Source: Reticulitermes lucifugus (taxonomy: Eukaryota > Arthropoda > Insecta > Blattodea > Rhinotermitidae). Taken from it: 64,000 nt of DNA. Both the position numbers and the translations under genes were made by a program. Position 1 is the first letter of the stretch, and every line of letters starts with the position of its first letter. The notes beneath the pieces are model-generated. The model had not been told where the DNA came from and did not search any database. It worked only from the letters and a program-made list of their open reading frames with translations. The stretch spans positions 62,001 through 126,000 of the forward strand of contig JAKCWW010000009.1 in assembly GCA_026260175.1 (NCBI GenBank). The letters are read 5' to 3'. This document shows positions 1 through 12,877 of this stretch, in pieces.

Positions 1-260
1 TGTTTCAAAATTTGCATTGCATTAGGTTCCACACAGAAATTTACACAGTGCTTAAATCTAAATATTTTGGAATTAATTTAGATGCAGGATTTATACTCGT
101 TTTTTAAAATCTGTTTCCGTCTATGTTTCGCTTACGTAGACGACTGCGTCATTTACTCTAGATGGCAAACCGAAAGGTTAATATAGTATAGCCTCTTCGC
201 CTTGTAATCATGTTTCATATTCTAAAAAAATAATATGCACAGAAATATGTGGCCTATATT

Positions 261-475
261 TTAGGCGCCTTCGTGAAGCATTTGCGAAACGTGGCTGTTA
301 GCTTTGTCATATCCATCCTTCCATCCGTCCGTCTGTCCGCATGGAGCAACTTAAATCCGGCCGGTAGGATCTGTATGAACATTTTTAAGGGAGACATTAT
401 TAAAATTTATCGACACTTTCAAATTTTGGTTGAAGTCAGATAAAAATAGCGTGCACTTTACTTGAAGATGTAAGC
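261..475 (-). repeat. GACR-core dispersed repeat, copy A
   Basis: Read on the minus strand, this matches the copies at 2376, 6893 and 16925. It begins CTTCAAGTAAAGTGC, runs through an AT-rich body, then CCATGCGGACAGACGGACGG, then a right flank GATATGACAAAGCTAA and AATGCTTC..GGCGCC. Both flanks of the short GACR run are conserved between copies, so the microsatellite sits inside the repeat and is not its tail. No coding capacity is seen. Confidence 0.6.
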
Positions 476-1943
476 AAATTTACAATTTTGTTGGTCACTT
501 ATCATTATTATCTTTGTTACCAAGGTTATCAGTGGAACTATTAGGCCTTTATCGCTAAAGTTACGCGATAAATCTGTACTTATTTCACTCCGCGGATATT
601 TTCTGTTTTGTTAATTTATAGTTACTGCGATACAGACGCACAAATTTTACCTTCAGAAGAGAAGAAGTCTTCACTATTTCTACTTGCAACATTTAATGTC
701 GTTAGACCAGGCTTCGCCCTTCTCAGGATAATACCACGATCTTCGTGAAGATTTGATAAGGGATTAAATATATATTTTAGGGACATTAGATGACGTACTT
801 GATAGATGAAATAAGACACAGGCGTAATTTATTGTGCTTGTGTCTTCGGCCTGTGTCTAGGTCTATGTACATTATTAATCCCGAAAAGTGTTGTAAATTA
901 CATTATGATAAAAGAAGCGGACCTTTGAAAGCGGAACGTTTATTCCTTGATTGATTTGTCATATGTAGTCGTATGTTGAGCTCTGTTTCCATTTGCACAA
1001 AGTGCAACTTCTGCAGCAAGCAGCAACGAAGAGAAATTGTCATGTTTCAGCATTTGAATCCATTCCAGACACGTAGGTTAGTATTATTTTCCTATCTTTA
1101 ATCAGAGGTTGTGGCACACAAGGTTACGAGCGTGTTCAGAGATGTAGAGGCAGTGTTTTTATCGTTGTAACTAGTGCTCGAAATCATGGCTAGGACAGGG
1201 TCAGTGTGTGGCGATGTGTGCTAATAAGAAATTCTATCGTGTTTAGAGGCAGCAGGAACAAGATGCATGTAACTGAGAACTTATGGTAAGGCCATCCCTT
1301 CAATGTGTCTTAAATTTGTCGTAATAAAAAGCGCAAACAGAGGATTACAGAAAATATGCTGGCGAACTAATTAATCATAGTAATCGATTTTAAGTGTTAC
1401 GTATTTAATTTTCAGGTTTTCCTGGCCCAAGAATATTTGATTTGTAATTTTCATTTAAAAATTTATAAAAATGGTATGGCATTTTTAAAACCTGATGCAA
1501 TTTGAAAGTTGTAAAACATGATACTCTTGAAACAAAGTTATAATATGTAGTCAATTTTGGATACGGTGGAAAGACTAGTTTTATATCTGGTATCAATTCG
1601 TATTGGATGCTAGCACACAACAGAACATGCTTGTAGGCGTCATTATGCATTTTCTAAACTTACAGAAAGTTTTTACATCATGACAGGGATGGAGAAACTT
1701 TTTGCTGCCTGATGCCAGATTTACATAAAAAGTTACTTACACTAAGTGCTACCAGCAGCATGGCGGGTTTAATAAGGTATCTACTACCGTAAATTTGTGA
1801 GACAGCCTTAGGTTCGTAGTAGGCCTACGTAAGCTTGAAAGCAGCAAAAATGACTTATTTCATTTGTGAGACTGAGTTTTCAATATGACTACGTGTATTC
1901 TTATTAGTGGTTTACTTAGCGACGCTGTGCGTGTCTAGGTTTT

Positions 1944-2062
1944 GTAGCGCAGCTGGTAGGTAAAGGGATATGAGGAATTGGTTGCAGGATAAGTGGCAGA
2001 ATAAAACTGAGTCATCGCCACTTCAACCGCCATAAATCCTACGGCGGTTAAAAAGTAACCGA
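1944..2062 (+). mobile_element. tRNA-derived SINE, truncated
   Basis: Begins with an A-box-like TAGCGCAGCTGGTAGG and ends CGGCGGTTAAAAAGTAACC. That end resembles the (GTCGTTAAATAA) 3' end of the SINE at 39515. The internal B-box region is decayed. Confidence 0.4.
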
Positions 2063-2375
2063 TATCATCATGCACTGTTTTGTTGAATTTTAGCTATCTT
2101 TATCTGAGTAACCGTGATTATTAGCATCCGTGGAAGGTAAATAGTATAACAGAATTTTTAGTCCTGTTATTAATAATTATGGCTTGGTGAACTACTGAAT
2201 CGTGAAGTGGGTTTAGATGTTAGTGTAGGAAACAAGATACAAAATGTACGTATTACGTAATATTATACAAAGTTCGCAAAATATTTATACCGCCTTGACT
2301 CTCCTAATATCCTGATACCATCTCATTAGAAGAGAACGCTTTTATGGGGATTTAATATCGCCGACAACAATAAAA

Positions 2376-2580
2376 CTTACTGAGGTGTTCACGTAAAGTG
2401 CCCGATATTTTGCCCCATTTTAACCGCATTCGGATTTTCTTGACAGATCTTCATAAAAGTCCACAATGTCAAATTTCACGGAAACCCATCCAGTGGTAAC
2501 CGCGCTGATACATTCGGACAGACGGACGGACTGATATGACGCAGCGAATAGCGCTTTTCGCGAGTATATGAACGCATCAA
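2376..2580 (+). repeat. GACR-core dispersed repeat, copy B
   Basis: This has the same architecture as copies A and C: AGGTGTTCACGTAAAGTGCCC at 2382-2402, a CAAATTTCACGGAAACCCATCCAGTGG segment near 2469-2495, a short core CGGACAGACGGACGGAC at 2515-2531, then TGATATGACGCAGCGAATAG and CTTTTCGCGAGTA. The core is only about 17 bp here. Confidence 0.6.
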
Positions 2581-3290
2581 AAATGTGTGACCACCGTCGC
2601 CAATCCTGCGCTATATTTTGAAGGATGAGTATCGTAGTGTTTATTAATTAGTCAGGCTGTTAATAACTACTTTTGAATGAGTATGAAATAATTTTACGCT
2701 CAGTCTATTTCCCTTCATATCTGAGTTTTGAATTAGCTAAAAGCAAAAAACTCGTTTCCTTACCAACATGATTTCCAAAATCGCACTGCATTTTGGATAG
2801 TACTTATTACGGATATAGCCCCCTTGAACGCCTTTGATGTGAACAGAATGAACAGTTACATTAAAATTAGACACTTCAACTACAGTTGTAGAGCTTTTTT
2901 GTAATATTTTGTTATAGTGCCAACAATAAAACACGACATTTGTATTCGAATGACCTTTGCGTCTTTAGATGTAAGCTATAAGTCTCTTATTATCCACAAC
3001 ACTTGTAACTCAAAACTTGCACATTTTGAAAGAATATTGTTAAATTTAACATGGTTTGGTAAATTAGTGTCCCAAAAATATTAATTAAGTCACTGGGTCT
3101 TGCCTTGAAGCCATTGAATCGAGGTCACAGCGTAAAACAGTATCTTCATGGTTTGGTGGGTAACAAAGCGTACGGACATCTGTTTTTACCTCATTATTGT
3201 GGAGTAAAATTTAAATCTCTGCTCACTTACTCGTCAGCAATAAAACGATCTCTTTAAATAGGTAAGAAATTAGCACAGATTTCTTTTCGT

Positions 3291-3326
3291 GTTGTAAGCC
3301 ACGTTTTATAAGACGTGGCTTACAAC
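3291..3326. repeat. Perfect 14-bp inverted repeat (hairpin)
   Basis: GTTGTAAGCCACGT at 3291-3304 and its exact complement at 3313-3326 are separated by an 8-nt loop (TTTATAAG). No gene is adjacent. It could be the remains of a small palindromic element or a structured site. Confidence 0.85.
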
Positions 3327-6300
3327 AATTTTAGCATTTCTCCCACATTTGACCTACCTTGTAAGGCAATATCTGTTTTTAAATTAGGAAAACTAGCAAA
3401 ATTTGGTAGATTTTATCTTGTTCCTGACACTGCAGATTAAGAATTTGGTATCTCAGCAATGAGACAGAAATGCATAGTGTCGTAACTCCCACCCATGCAG
3501 CTAGGGAGTATTCAAACATTGATCCGGAAAGCGCGCACTAATGCGATGGAAGTTTATAATTAGACTTTTTTGTAAGAGTGGTTATAGGAAGGCAGCTGAA
3601 ATATCCCAGTGGATTTAATGACTTTTCTTGCAGAGGCGAAAATTAATAATGTCTCTGTGTATCATATCTAGCAATTTATCTCCACTGTTATTAATAACGC
3701 AGTTGAACGCATCATTAAACTCATGACAAATTATTTGTTCATGATAACTTATGTAAAACTGTCTTTGAAAGGATAGGTTTATGAAGTTAATTTCTTAAAC
3801 TTTTGGTGTGCATATACTCACGATTGAAGGAAAGAAACGTTATTTGTAAAAATGAATGTACATTATTTAGGGGAGGTTGCGCGAATGTAATTCACGACTG
3901 GGCAGTATTCAGTATTTTGTGAAACTGTAGGTTATTATTTTATCTGACAATTATAGGTTGTCATTTCCTGTCGGCTCTTTTGCCGTATTAATTGACGACT
4001 ATTCCATCTAGTACCGAGGTTGAAAATCTGTGGAAGTATACTCCAACCCACTTACGTCTTTGTGACATTGCGTTTAATTAGGGTGAGGGACAACAGTAAT
4101 AACAACATGGCGGACACGCACATTTGGACACTAGAACGACACTAGTGACACCTAGGCCCTACATTTTGGTCCTGAGCTTATGTCTGATTAGAGACATTGT
4201 AAGACCATGCAACTTTTTTTAAGGGGAGGCTAACATATTTCATGTATTTCCCATTGATTCCGGTAGAGGCAACACTATCAATTCTTAAACTTACGTTTTT
4301 TAAAAAACAAATTTTGAGAAGGAATTAATGAAAGGAAAGGGTATTTCCATCAATACCGAAATATAAGTTTTCAAATAATGTGTCTTGGAAATATCCGTTT
4401 TATGGTTCAGTACATCATGATGCCACAAACAAACCTTGCCTTATTAATATATATATATATATATGATAACTGGAATAAGAGTTTAAACATCAAGTTACCT
4501 ATAATGTATAATATTTAAGAAGAATTTTAATTTATAAGTTGGCCAGTCTTATGCTTATAGTTCATAAACTGCTGCTAACTTTAAAGATGCTGAAGAATAA
4601 AAGTACGTTAGCTAGGCTGTATCGCTCAGACCTACACAAAAATGAAATATGCGACTTTAATCCTGTTAGGATTTTGTAAGGTTGTTGTGCAAATTTTGAT
4701 CATCTTTTGGATTTTCGCACCATGCAGTATGCTTTGCCTCTTCCGGCGTTTCGGAGAAAGGTACTTTTACATCTTCATTGTGACTGAATCAGTATAGGCG
4801 GATGTTGAACGTGTAGTTGAATTGCTGTCCTGATGATGGAGGCAGTGCACTTATCCGAAACGGAACAAAAACTGTGCGCGATGCAAAAACCAAGACGACG
4901 ACCGCAGTTTGTTTTTATCCGTTGACCGTCCTCTGCTACATACGCTGCTCCTGCGACTGTACATCTGATCCCATCGCCTCTTCTTTTCTTCAACAATTTC
5001 TTTATCTCAGCTCCTCAAGTGCATTACATTTTCATTTCTCTCGGAAGCGATTTCTTTAAAAGTTCACTAACTGCCATAACGACATAAAACATAGAAGAAA
5101 CTTTGTCTTCCAGAATGTATCATGAGTACGGCTTTTCAGAAAAGTGGCCTTCTTCCAAAATTACTTTAAGCAAAGGTTTTTCCCTACTGTGAAGAGAGGA
5201 ACAGATGTCATGGCCAAACATTTTAAAAAACTTGAACTTTATTTATACTTCGATGTTTTTCTGCATTCTTATTACGTTATGGCTTCAATTCTTTTTACTA
5301 TTCAGATCACACACAAATACTCTACCATATTAAAACTAAAAGACATTGTGTTCGAATTAGTATTAGCACTTAAATTCCCCAAACTTCTGTTACGCTATGA
5401 AGATATGCATTATGCAGGATCCTGGGTAGAATCTCATTCAGATTACCAAATATCCGACACAAAACACTGAAGTTTTTTTTAAGCGTGTCTAGAAGAATGG
5501 TGCAGTACATTTGAATACGTCACGACTCCCTTTTCCAGGCGCATACTTACCCACCATTTACGATCTGTCTCTTTACACAAATTATACACAATATTTATGA
5601 CTTCATAGCTTGACGGTATTTCGATACTATTACTGATACTTAGTAGATGTGAGCTGCTTTTTCGATGTTTTGGTGATGCACGCTAACTCTCTCTTTAAAA
5701 AGAGGTGTTTAACATAAAAATAAGACAGTCCTTTAGCGAAGGAGATGGAAACAAAGCTTCCAAAACGTATACAACAGAGCGTATATCTACGTAGCATTGT
5801 CACAAAAAATGTAGGATATATCTTTATTATGTTATAGAGTTTTGACATGTGCGCTATAAATGGCTTTTTTGTTAAAAAGACTCGTACATCTAATAAAATC
5901 TAAGTAGGGATAACTTCTCTTCCTTGTTTTGTATTGTCGATTTTTTCCTGTGTCATTAAGGGGATAGCATATAATTTGTTGGACATGGGGATTTGGAAAT
6001 TGATGTTCAAAACTCATCTTTGTACATTGAAGACGAATATGTTAGTGAAAAATAGCTGCTCCGATAAAGGTAAGTTTTTATAAGAAATGATTCTTTAAAG
6101 TAAATTTAATTAAGTTCCTTTTGTTTACGTGCAACCAAAATTATGTGTTGTTTCTAAGACTGTCTCTTCTCTCTGCTGCTGAAATTAATTGTAAGAGTGT
6201 TCATAGAGTATTTTAGTTTACATTTATATTTCGTTTTTTGTGATTAGTTATTCCTTTCCTTCGTAGTCATAGCCTGTTTTCTTCCCTCTATCTTTTCTTC

Positions 6301-6892
6301 CTTCATTATTTCTTAATTTTATTTATTTTCCTTAATTATTTCTTCTTTTCTTTCTTTTGTTATACTTTTTAAGGGATTCTACTCAATTACGTCCTAAATT
6401 ATTATCTTATCAGGGTGAGGTTTATTTTTTGGAAATCTGGTAGACAGACAAGTATTTTGATGACCATTTAAACATTGATCAGTATTTGATGTCGCCTGCT
6501 TTCAGCGCTCCATATTTATTTTCTTCCTGTTGTCATATTAATTATCCTTAACACGAAAGTTTAGGCTTAAGGCAGTGGCAAAAAGACAGGCAATGAATGT
6601 ATTAACGTAACATTGAGGCGCATTCTCCTAACCATTTTTACCGTGGAAAAGCAATAAGTATTACATATCCAAGTGTGTGTCTGTAGCCTTAGTTATCCTG
6701 CATGCAAAGCGCATGTGCTGTATTATATTGTCATCTGTGGCCTGCCTAGCTGTACCATATTTTTCCATATTATCCCATAAACAGCACAATTTTCGGAAAA
6801 AATGTTTTACATAAAATGTGTTTTGATTTTCTATACAGCGTTTGTCTGCAACATTTCTCATTCTAAGAAGAATTTGGCGAGATATCATCATA

Positions 6893-7306
6893 AATTACTT
6901 AGGTCTTCATGTAAAGTACCCGTTATTATTTTCGGATTTTAATGAAACTTTAATTTTCTGGACAGATTTTCGAAAACTACTTAAATATCAAGTTTCATGA
7001 AATCTGTCCAGTGGGAGCCGAGTCGTTCCATGCGGACGGACGGACAGACGGACAGGCAGGCAGACAGGCAGACAGACAGACAGACAGACAGACAGTCGTA
7101 CGGACGGACACACAGACAGACGGACAGATGGACAGACGAACAGACGGACGGACAGACAGACAGACGGTCAGACAGACAGACGATCAGACAGACAGACGAT
7201 CAGAGAGACAGACAGACAGACTTACGGACGGACACACTGACACACAGTCAGACAGACATAGAGATATGACGAAGCTAATTGTCGCAATATTTCGAATGCG
7301 CCTAAA
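6893..7306 (+). repeat. GACR-core dispersed repeat, copy C, with expanded core
   Basis: The left body (TCTTCATGTAAAGTACCCG at 6903-6921, then GAAATCTGTCCAGTGGGAGCC around 7000-7020) and the right body (GATATGACGAAGCTAATTG from 7262, ending GAATGCGCCTAA) match copies A and B. The core between them has grown to about 230 bp of imperfect GACA/GACG/GGCA tetranucleotides. The two overlapping ORFs here are only translated microsatellite. Confidence 0.65.
7032..7262 (+). repeat. Imperfect tetranucleotide microsatellite (CAGA/CGGA/CAGG)n
   Basis: About 57 four-base units with interspersed variants (CAGA, CGGA, CAGG, GATC-containing units). It is flanked on both sides by the conserved parts of the dispersed repeat, so it is an in-place expansion of the repeat's short core. 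Confidence 0.9.
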
Positions 7307-10134
7307 ATCGTATTCACTTGTGACTGTAATGACATTAACTCCTTTGGACGTTCTTCGCCATTTACACTGTGCAAGAATTGTAAAACTCCCTAACGTCGTG
7401 TGAGAACTTAGTCGCCGGTAAAATAATTTCAGTACCTACTGGCTACGAGGCCGTCATGTTTCTTGACCGCCTGGTCTTAACAGTGTTTCGGGAAATGGAG
7501 AAAAGATGTGAATCCAAAAATGGAGTAGCAGTTGTGTCAGGCGACCTGAGGCGGATGTCGAGTACCTTGCTGAATAGCTAAGAACACCAATTTCTGAGAG
7601 ATTGATACAGATTCTGAGACGTCATATCTGTCCCTAAAATGTCACTGTCTGTGACTCGTGAGAAACAAAAATCAGGGTTTTAATTCAGTTTAAATGCAGT
7701 TATTTTCGTTGATAACCTATAGGTTAATGAACTTTGACTGGTTCATTATTTAGTCCCCTGTGCCTAGAATCTTAGACCACAACATAAAATTTAATAAGTG
7801 ACTCAGTTACACCTATACTTTAACTGCTAATGTTGCCACAAATAGGAAGATCAGTTGGGTACACAAAAATGTACACGTAAGCTACTTTTCATAAAGGGAA
7901 GTTCTTTGCATCAACCAGCTATAATCCTCCCTGATTATCGGAATTTTTTTATTGACCTATTTGTGTGGAATTAATGAGCCATACAGAACCATTATACAAA
8001 ATGTTCCTATCTGATATATATGGCGTAGTACATTGATTTCAGTCATTAATCTGGTTAATAATAGAGTAAGCTTGTACGTAGAGTAAAGTAAAGTCACAAA
8101 GTAAAACAGTAGGATGTGTGCAACATTTATTGTTACCAAATCCAGACTAATAATAAAGCTATACATTACAATGTGTTACTATACCTGCAATGGTGCTGAT
8201 CAGAAGATTGAATTTATATGCACCGCTTTACAGTTTTAACGTGCGTTGTTGCAGTCTGTTTCTGCTAGGACTGAAGGATTATATCTGTAATTTAACTGGA
8301 CTTTTTTTAATTAAGGATAGCTTGAATGGGATTGTAGTTCATAAAGGGTAGGTCTGTACCTAATTAGCAGATCGTAAGCGTGTTTCTTATACTGTCAAGA
8401 CCATAGCTACGGACTTCCATGTATGAGATTTCAGAAAATTTGTAGTTGTCTGTAAATCAAATTAACACAACTCTACTTGTTAAAGAAATAATATTTGAGG
8501 CAGATTAGCCGAGAAGGGTGGTGTCAGCGAACGGTCTATGTTTTATCTTCAAAGTAATTTTATACGTATCTTTATTTTAAAAGAATAACAACAACAATTT
8601 TCATCTAACGTTTGATAATACTAGAAAGTGACAGCTTCGTTAAATCAACACTTTAAACATTACTTGAAATCTAACTTTTATCGACACTTAAAAACTAAAT
8701 TATGATTAATTTTACAGTAACTTCCTTAGTGGCTTAGCATGCCAAGCACTTGACATACACTCTATCTTCCGTAAAACATTCAATATACACTTGATATTTT
8801 TGGCTTTTTTGTTAAAATCTGCCTGCTTCTTGTACCTCTTACATACAAGTCTCTTCGGTTCACCGTCTGACGAAGGTAAGATCCCTTGCTTCTGGAAACA
8901 TATTGTGATGATTTCCTCAATGGTTTTCTTCTGCTTGCTGAGACATTTAGAATACTGTCAATTGTTTTCAAAATAATTCACACACAAGTTCCTATTTGTG
9001 CAGATTTAACCTTTCCTGTGTTTTAGTCTCTCTGCCCTAAGCATTAAGCTCGCAGAACATATTGGTCACTTCCATCTCCCCAAAACACATACAAATGTTT
9101 TTATGTGGGCTTGTGGAATTATTAATTTCATTCAGCGTCTCTTCCTAAAGGTTTCGTCCTTTAGCTTTGTGTTACTGAATATCGCTAATTCTGAGAATAA
9201 TCTGAAATATTTTTTGTTCAAAATTAAGCCGACGACGTGTCTCTGTTACGTTCAAATGTGTTGCGCGGTAAGTCGAAATGCGGGGTATAAGTGCCATCTG
9301 TAGGCAATATTACGAATTTCCTCCACTTCATATTTCACAGCTGCTAAGTTTCCAAATTCCATCAGCATATACTTAAGGTATTATTTTTATTTGAACGAAA
9401 GGAATCCCACATCTACAATTCTACCACGTATCACCATTACGGGGGTGTAGAAGGATAAGGTAACACTAACAAAATAAAGTACAGTGTTACCACCTCTTTC
9501 AACGTTAAGAAACTTTGCATTTGCCACACAGTGTGTTTATGTGTTCTGTTTGTTGGTGACAACAAACGGCGGCTTTTACCCTCTTCAGCATTAAAGGATT
9601 TTATAATGGACATGGACTGTGTTCCTTCTGAACTAGGAAATAATGTTTGCGTATAATTTAAAGAAATGTTAGTCTTAAATACATTTGAAAAGATAATTGG
9701 TTTCTTTCACTGTTTAGGCTGTCAGTTTAGGCTGCTGATCTAAAGGACAGGCAGCTTGTGTAGCGCCGCATTTTGTATGGTCTTGTGTGTACGCCTGATG
9801 TAAGTTGTGATTTAGAAGCTTATTTTCTTTAAACAGCTTAGAGCAATAACTTGTTTCTGCTCGGAAAGTCGGAGTTTCAAATTAGGGGGTGGCTTCGTTT
9901 ACATATTGAATATAAGAAATAGTTATTCAGATCTTACGGTGCGGTGTGATAGGTACGGAATGCAATTAACACTTCTGATACTTGAAGTTCGTATTTCACA
10001 TGGTTGTGACCTATTTTACAAGAGAAGTGATGCTGATAACCTGCAACTGTTTTAGTGACTGGATCTGATAGTCAAGACCCTTACACAAGCGCCCTGGCTA
10101 TACTTTGGTTGTGTTGTTTTCACATGCCAGCATT

Positions 10135-10362
10135 TCATTCCTCTTCTGCAAATGGGTGGGCTGCGTGACCCTTATATTCCACCTTGGCGTGGAAACCCGT
10201 GCTGTCCGCCCAGTAGCGCACCGTCTTCTGACGGCCGTCTGGAAGCTGCACGAAGTATTGGCCCCACGTTCGGCCATTCAGTCTGGCCTCGGAGTGCCCG
10301 AAATCGTTTCCCTTTGGATCCTTTACTTTGTACACATACTGGTAACGTGGAGGCGTGATGGA
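10135..10362 (-). CDS. Cuticular protein with RR chitin-binding domain, last coding exon
   Basis: This is the terminal coding exon (75 residues plus TGA) of an insect structural cuticle protein. It holds a complete Rebers-Riddiford (chitin_bind_4) domain. Visible signature: aromatic start YQYVYKV (exon residues 7-13), FGHSE (21-25), GQYFVQLPDGRQ (34-45), then Y-x-AD-x-x-GF-x-A-x-V-x-Y-x-G (50-65). The spacing and the FGHSE-x-R element resemble pro-resilin-like RR proteins more than classic RR-1 or RR-2. The known family role is binding chitin fibres in the extracellular cuticle, with the aromatic residues packing on the sugar. On the minus strand the exon follows a good acceptor (CTTATTTTCCCCCAG, positions 10377-10363) and starts in phase 0, which matches the phase-0 donor of the upstream exon at 12401. 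The intron is 2038 bp. The protein ends in a short acidic tail (AEEE). I saw no nearby AATAAA, so the 3' UTR end is unknown. Confidence 0.88.
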   Translation of the reverse strand, partial: SITPPRYQYVYKVKDPKGNDFGHSEARLNGRTWGQYFVQLPDGRQKTVRYWADSTGFHAKVEYKGHAAHPFAEEE

Positions 10363-12400
10363 CTGGGGGAAAATAAGTAAATGTCATGTATTATAAGGAA
10401 AACAATTCACTCGAAAGAAGAACTTATACTAATGTGCTGCTAAACAGAATATATAGGGTAAAGGAAGAGGAAGTGAGGGAGAATTAAGAACATTACACAA
10501 CAGGGTATTTTGTAATTTATGTAAATACTTCAACCTGTATTATTCGAACTTTTAAATAAATGCGAATTCTTGGCAAGATCTTTATGAAGAATTGGGAAGG
10601 GTAAAATGCATAAGCATTTTGTTTGGAAGACATAAAGGTAAGGAACCAATTAGGCACGTAGGTGTAGGTAACAGGGTAATATTAAAGTTGATCTTATTTT
10701 TATACTAACTGGGTGTGAAGGTATGCTCTCTAAATTCACATGGGTGTAGGACAGCGATAAGGAGTGGATTTTATAATCACAATATTTATCCATCGTATTC
10801 CACAACAGCAATTAATTTGTATTCGAGCTGGACATGTGGCAAAAATTATCTTAAACTGCACCCAGAAGCACATTAATTGTGTAGGTTGTTATAGCGGATT
10901 TTATGCAGGAGAGAAGACTGCTCACATAGTTTTACAATTCAGATCAGCCTATTTTTTTTCTCCGCACATAACTGATGTAGCCTGTGTAATGTAGGCCTTT
11001 TATAACTGCGTGTGTTACAGTTTACATAAGAATGTTACAATTCGTTATTTGTTAATTATTAAGGCCAAGTAGAAATATGCTTGATGATAGCGTGTTAGTA
11101 AATTGTATATATTACTTTGCAGATTTTCTGTCAAACTGAGTTCCTTAAAATAAAAGGTCCAGGTAACTAGATCTTGTAGTGTGATTACATGTAAGGAAGG
11201 GAAGACCAGTGATTGAGAATAGCACTTCCTCTCAAGTTCAGCTAAGTATGAATATTTTCAAACTTACACATAGAAATGAAAACGTGTCTAGTTTAAGAAA
11301 ATTTATGTATAGAAAGCTCAAGAAGATAGGCTATGTACAGAAGAATAGTCGTGTCTATATCTTAACTTCTTGGTCAGTAATTAGAATTATAGATGTTGTA
11401 AAATATTTTTTTTGTGAACAAGATGCACGCTAAAGTGAGATATATTTGTTATAAGCAACTTCACTGAGCACATTTTTATTCCTGAGATATTAATAGCCCT
11501 TGGATGATCAAGTAATATATCGTCTTTTATGACACCCATGCGTTCGTTAGCTAAAAGCCTAAATTACAGAGCAAGCCGATCAGAATTTTTGGAATAATAA
11601 GTGTATGAATAGTAATTTTTTACCGGCTGTGAATATACTTCAATAATGCTCTTATTGATGGTTACTCATTTTAAATTTCACCCTGTAAAACCCCGAGAGA
11701 TAAATATTACAGCAGGCCTATTTTGACAGTGGTAGTGACGTGTTTTAATTACACATTCCAGTCTCTATATCATTCCCATTTTTACATTACTTTACGCTAT
11801 GCTTGAATTACATGTAACTTACTTTTCAAATGCAGCTTATCTTAGAGCTTCTGCTCATTTCTTGCGATTTTGCGGTGACGTTTAGAAGTTTGCAGTATAT
11901 GCATGTGTTTGTAGTAATAAGTAGAGAAAAACTAAATTCATTCGCATGAAAATCGATATTGTGAATTTTCACTAAACATTGTTCACATATTCCGATTTGG
12001 TTTAAAATCGGAAGAAAATAACAGACATTCTGAGAGATTTAAAATATTTGCGCCAGAATTTTTTCGCTGTGCACACGTTTACTAACTTTTTATTAAGAAC
12101 GCCTATTAATAGGAAGATTTACATTATCTTAGGCTATGAAACGATATGGAAAGAACAATACAACGTATCCAACTTTCTGAAAAGAAATATCACCTTATTA
12201 CTCTAAGCATCTTAGAATTCTATAAAATATATTTTGAAAAAAACCTGATTCTTTAAAACAACATTCTAACTGAAAGAGGGGGCATTCTGGCTGTGTGTCT
12301 TTATTCTCTTATGATTCGTAACGATGACATTAAAGACGACACACAGTGATGAGGGAAACTCAGCCCGAAGCAACCACAGGATATAAAGACAATTACGTAC

Positions 12401-12877
12401 CCCAATCTCTTTGTGGGTGGGTGTTCCATATTCTGGCTCTGCATATTCCGGGACGTCGCCAGCATTTTCCTGGGGCGCCTGCTGGTAATACACTGTCTCC
12501 TCTTCCGGTTCGTGGTGAAGTTGGGTTGCGGGAGAGTAGGCTAGCTGGTTGCTGATAGCCGCTGGCTCTTGTTCCTGAAGCAGCCTGAGTACCAACGGAG
12601 ATTTGGCTGTTCTCCTTGCTGCAGAACTGGAACTCTGTAGATCGTCACTAGTACTTTTTGTTTCAGATATGTTAGTGTCTTGAGTCTTTGTTGCTGTGTT
12701 TACAGACTTTGGTCTTTGCGGGGATCTGGAATGTCTTTCACTGACTGTTGTATCTGGATCCACTAATGATGTTTGGTTTTGGGGTAAATGTTCTTCAGTG
12801 TCGGCTGCATCATTACATGAACTCAGTGTTACAGCACACAGTAAAGCATATGATACTAGAAGTTGTCTAATAAAATC
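12401..12877 (-). CDS. Cuticular protein, signal-peptide and linker exon
   Basis: This 159-codon exon belongs to the same gene as the RR exon at 10135. On the minus strand it begins after an acceptor ending CTGATTTCAG (12887-12878) and ends with codon GGG before donor GTACGT (12400-12395). Both boundaries are phase 0. The first 22 residues contain a hydrophobic core (LLVSYALLCAVTLSSC), as expected for a secretory signal split by intron 1, which is the usual layout of insect cuticle genes. Next comes a long Ser/Thr/Gln/Glu-rich, low-complexity linker with a basic patch (SAARRTAKSPLVLRLLQEQ), an acidic YYQQ stretch and an EPEYGTPT segment leading into the RR exon. The exon is open upstream of the GTG at 12763, so the true start lies in another exon. 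The linker is long for an RR protein and looks intrinsically disordered. The assignment rests on the splice phases, the signal-like core and the adjacent RR exon. Confidence 0.82.

Larger units (their letters stand above)
1..10134. other. Intergenic region, no supportable gene
   Basis: Apart from the dispersed repeats, the microsatellite, the SINE piece and the hairpin listed separately, I see only AT-rich sequence with short ORFs lacking splice or domain support. A (TA)n run lies at about 4445-4464. Around 4815-4865 a GATGATGGAGG..TTATCCGAAACG segment resembles a motif repeated elsewhere in the window (40170, 54530, 61300). Confidence 0.6.

Noticed and set aside
5144-5470. 108-codon plus-strand ORF
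   Set aside because: Composition follows AT-rich background; no domain, no signal, no homologous phrase.
7000-7300. CRISPR-like array
   Set aside because: The units are 4-bp microsatellite repeats without spacers, in a eukaryotic context.
6997-7403. Overlapping ORFs rich in DRQTDRQ repeats
   Set aside because: They are translations of the tetranucleotide microsatellite in two frames.
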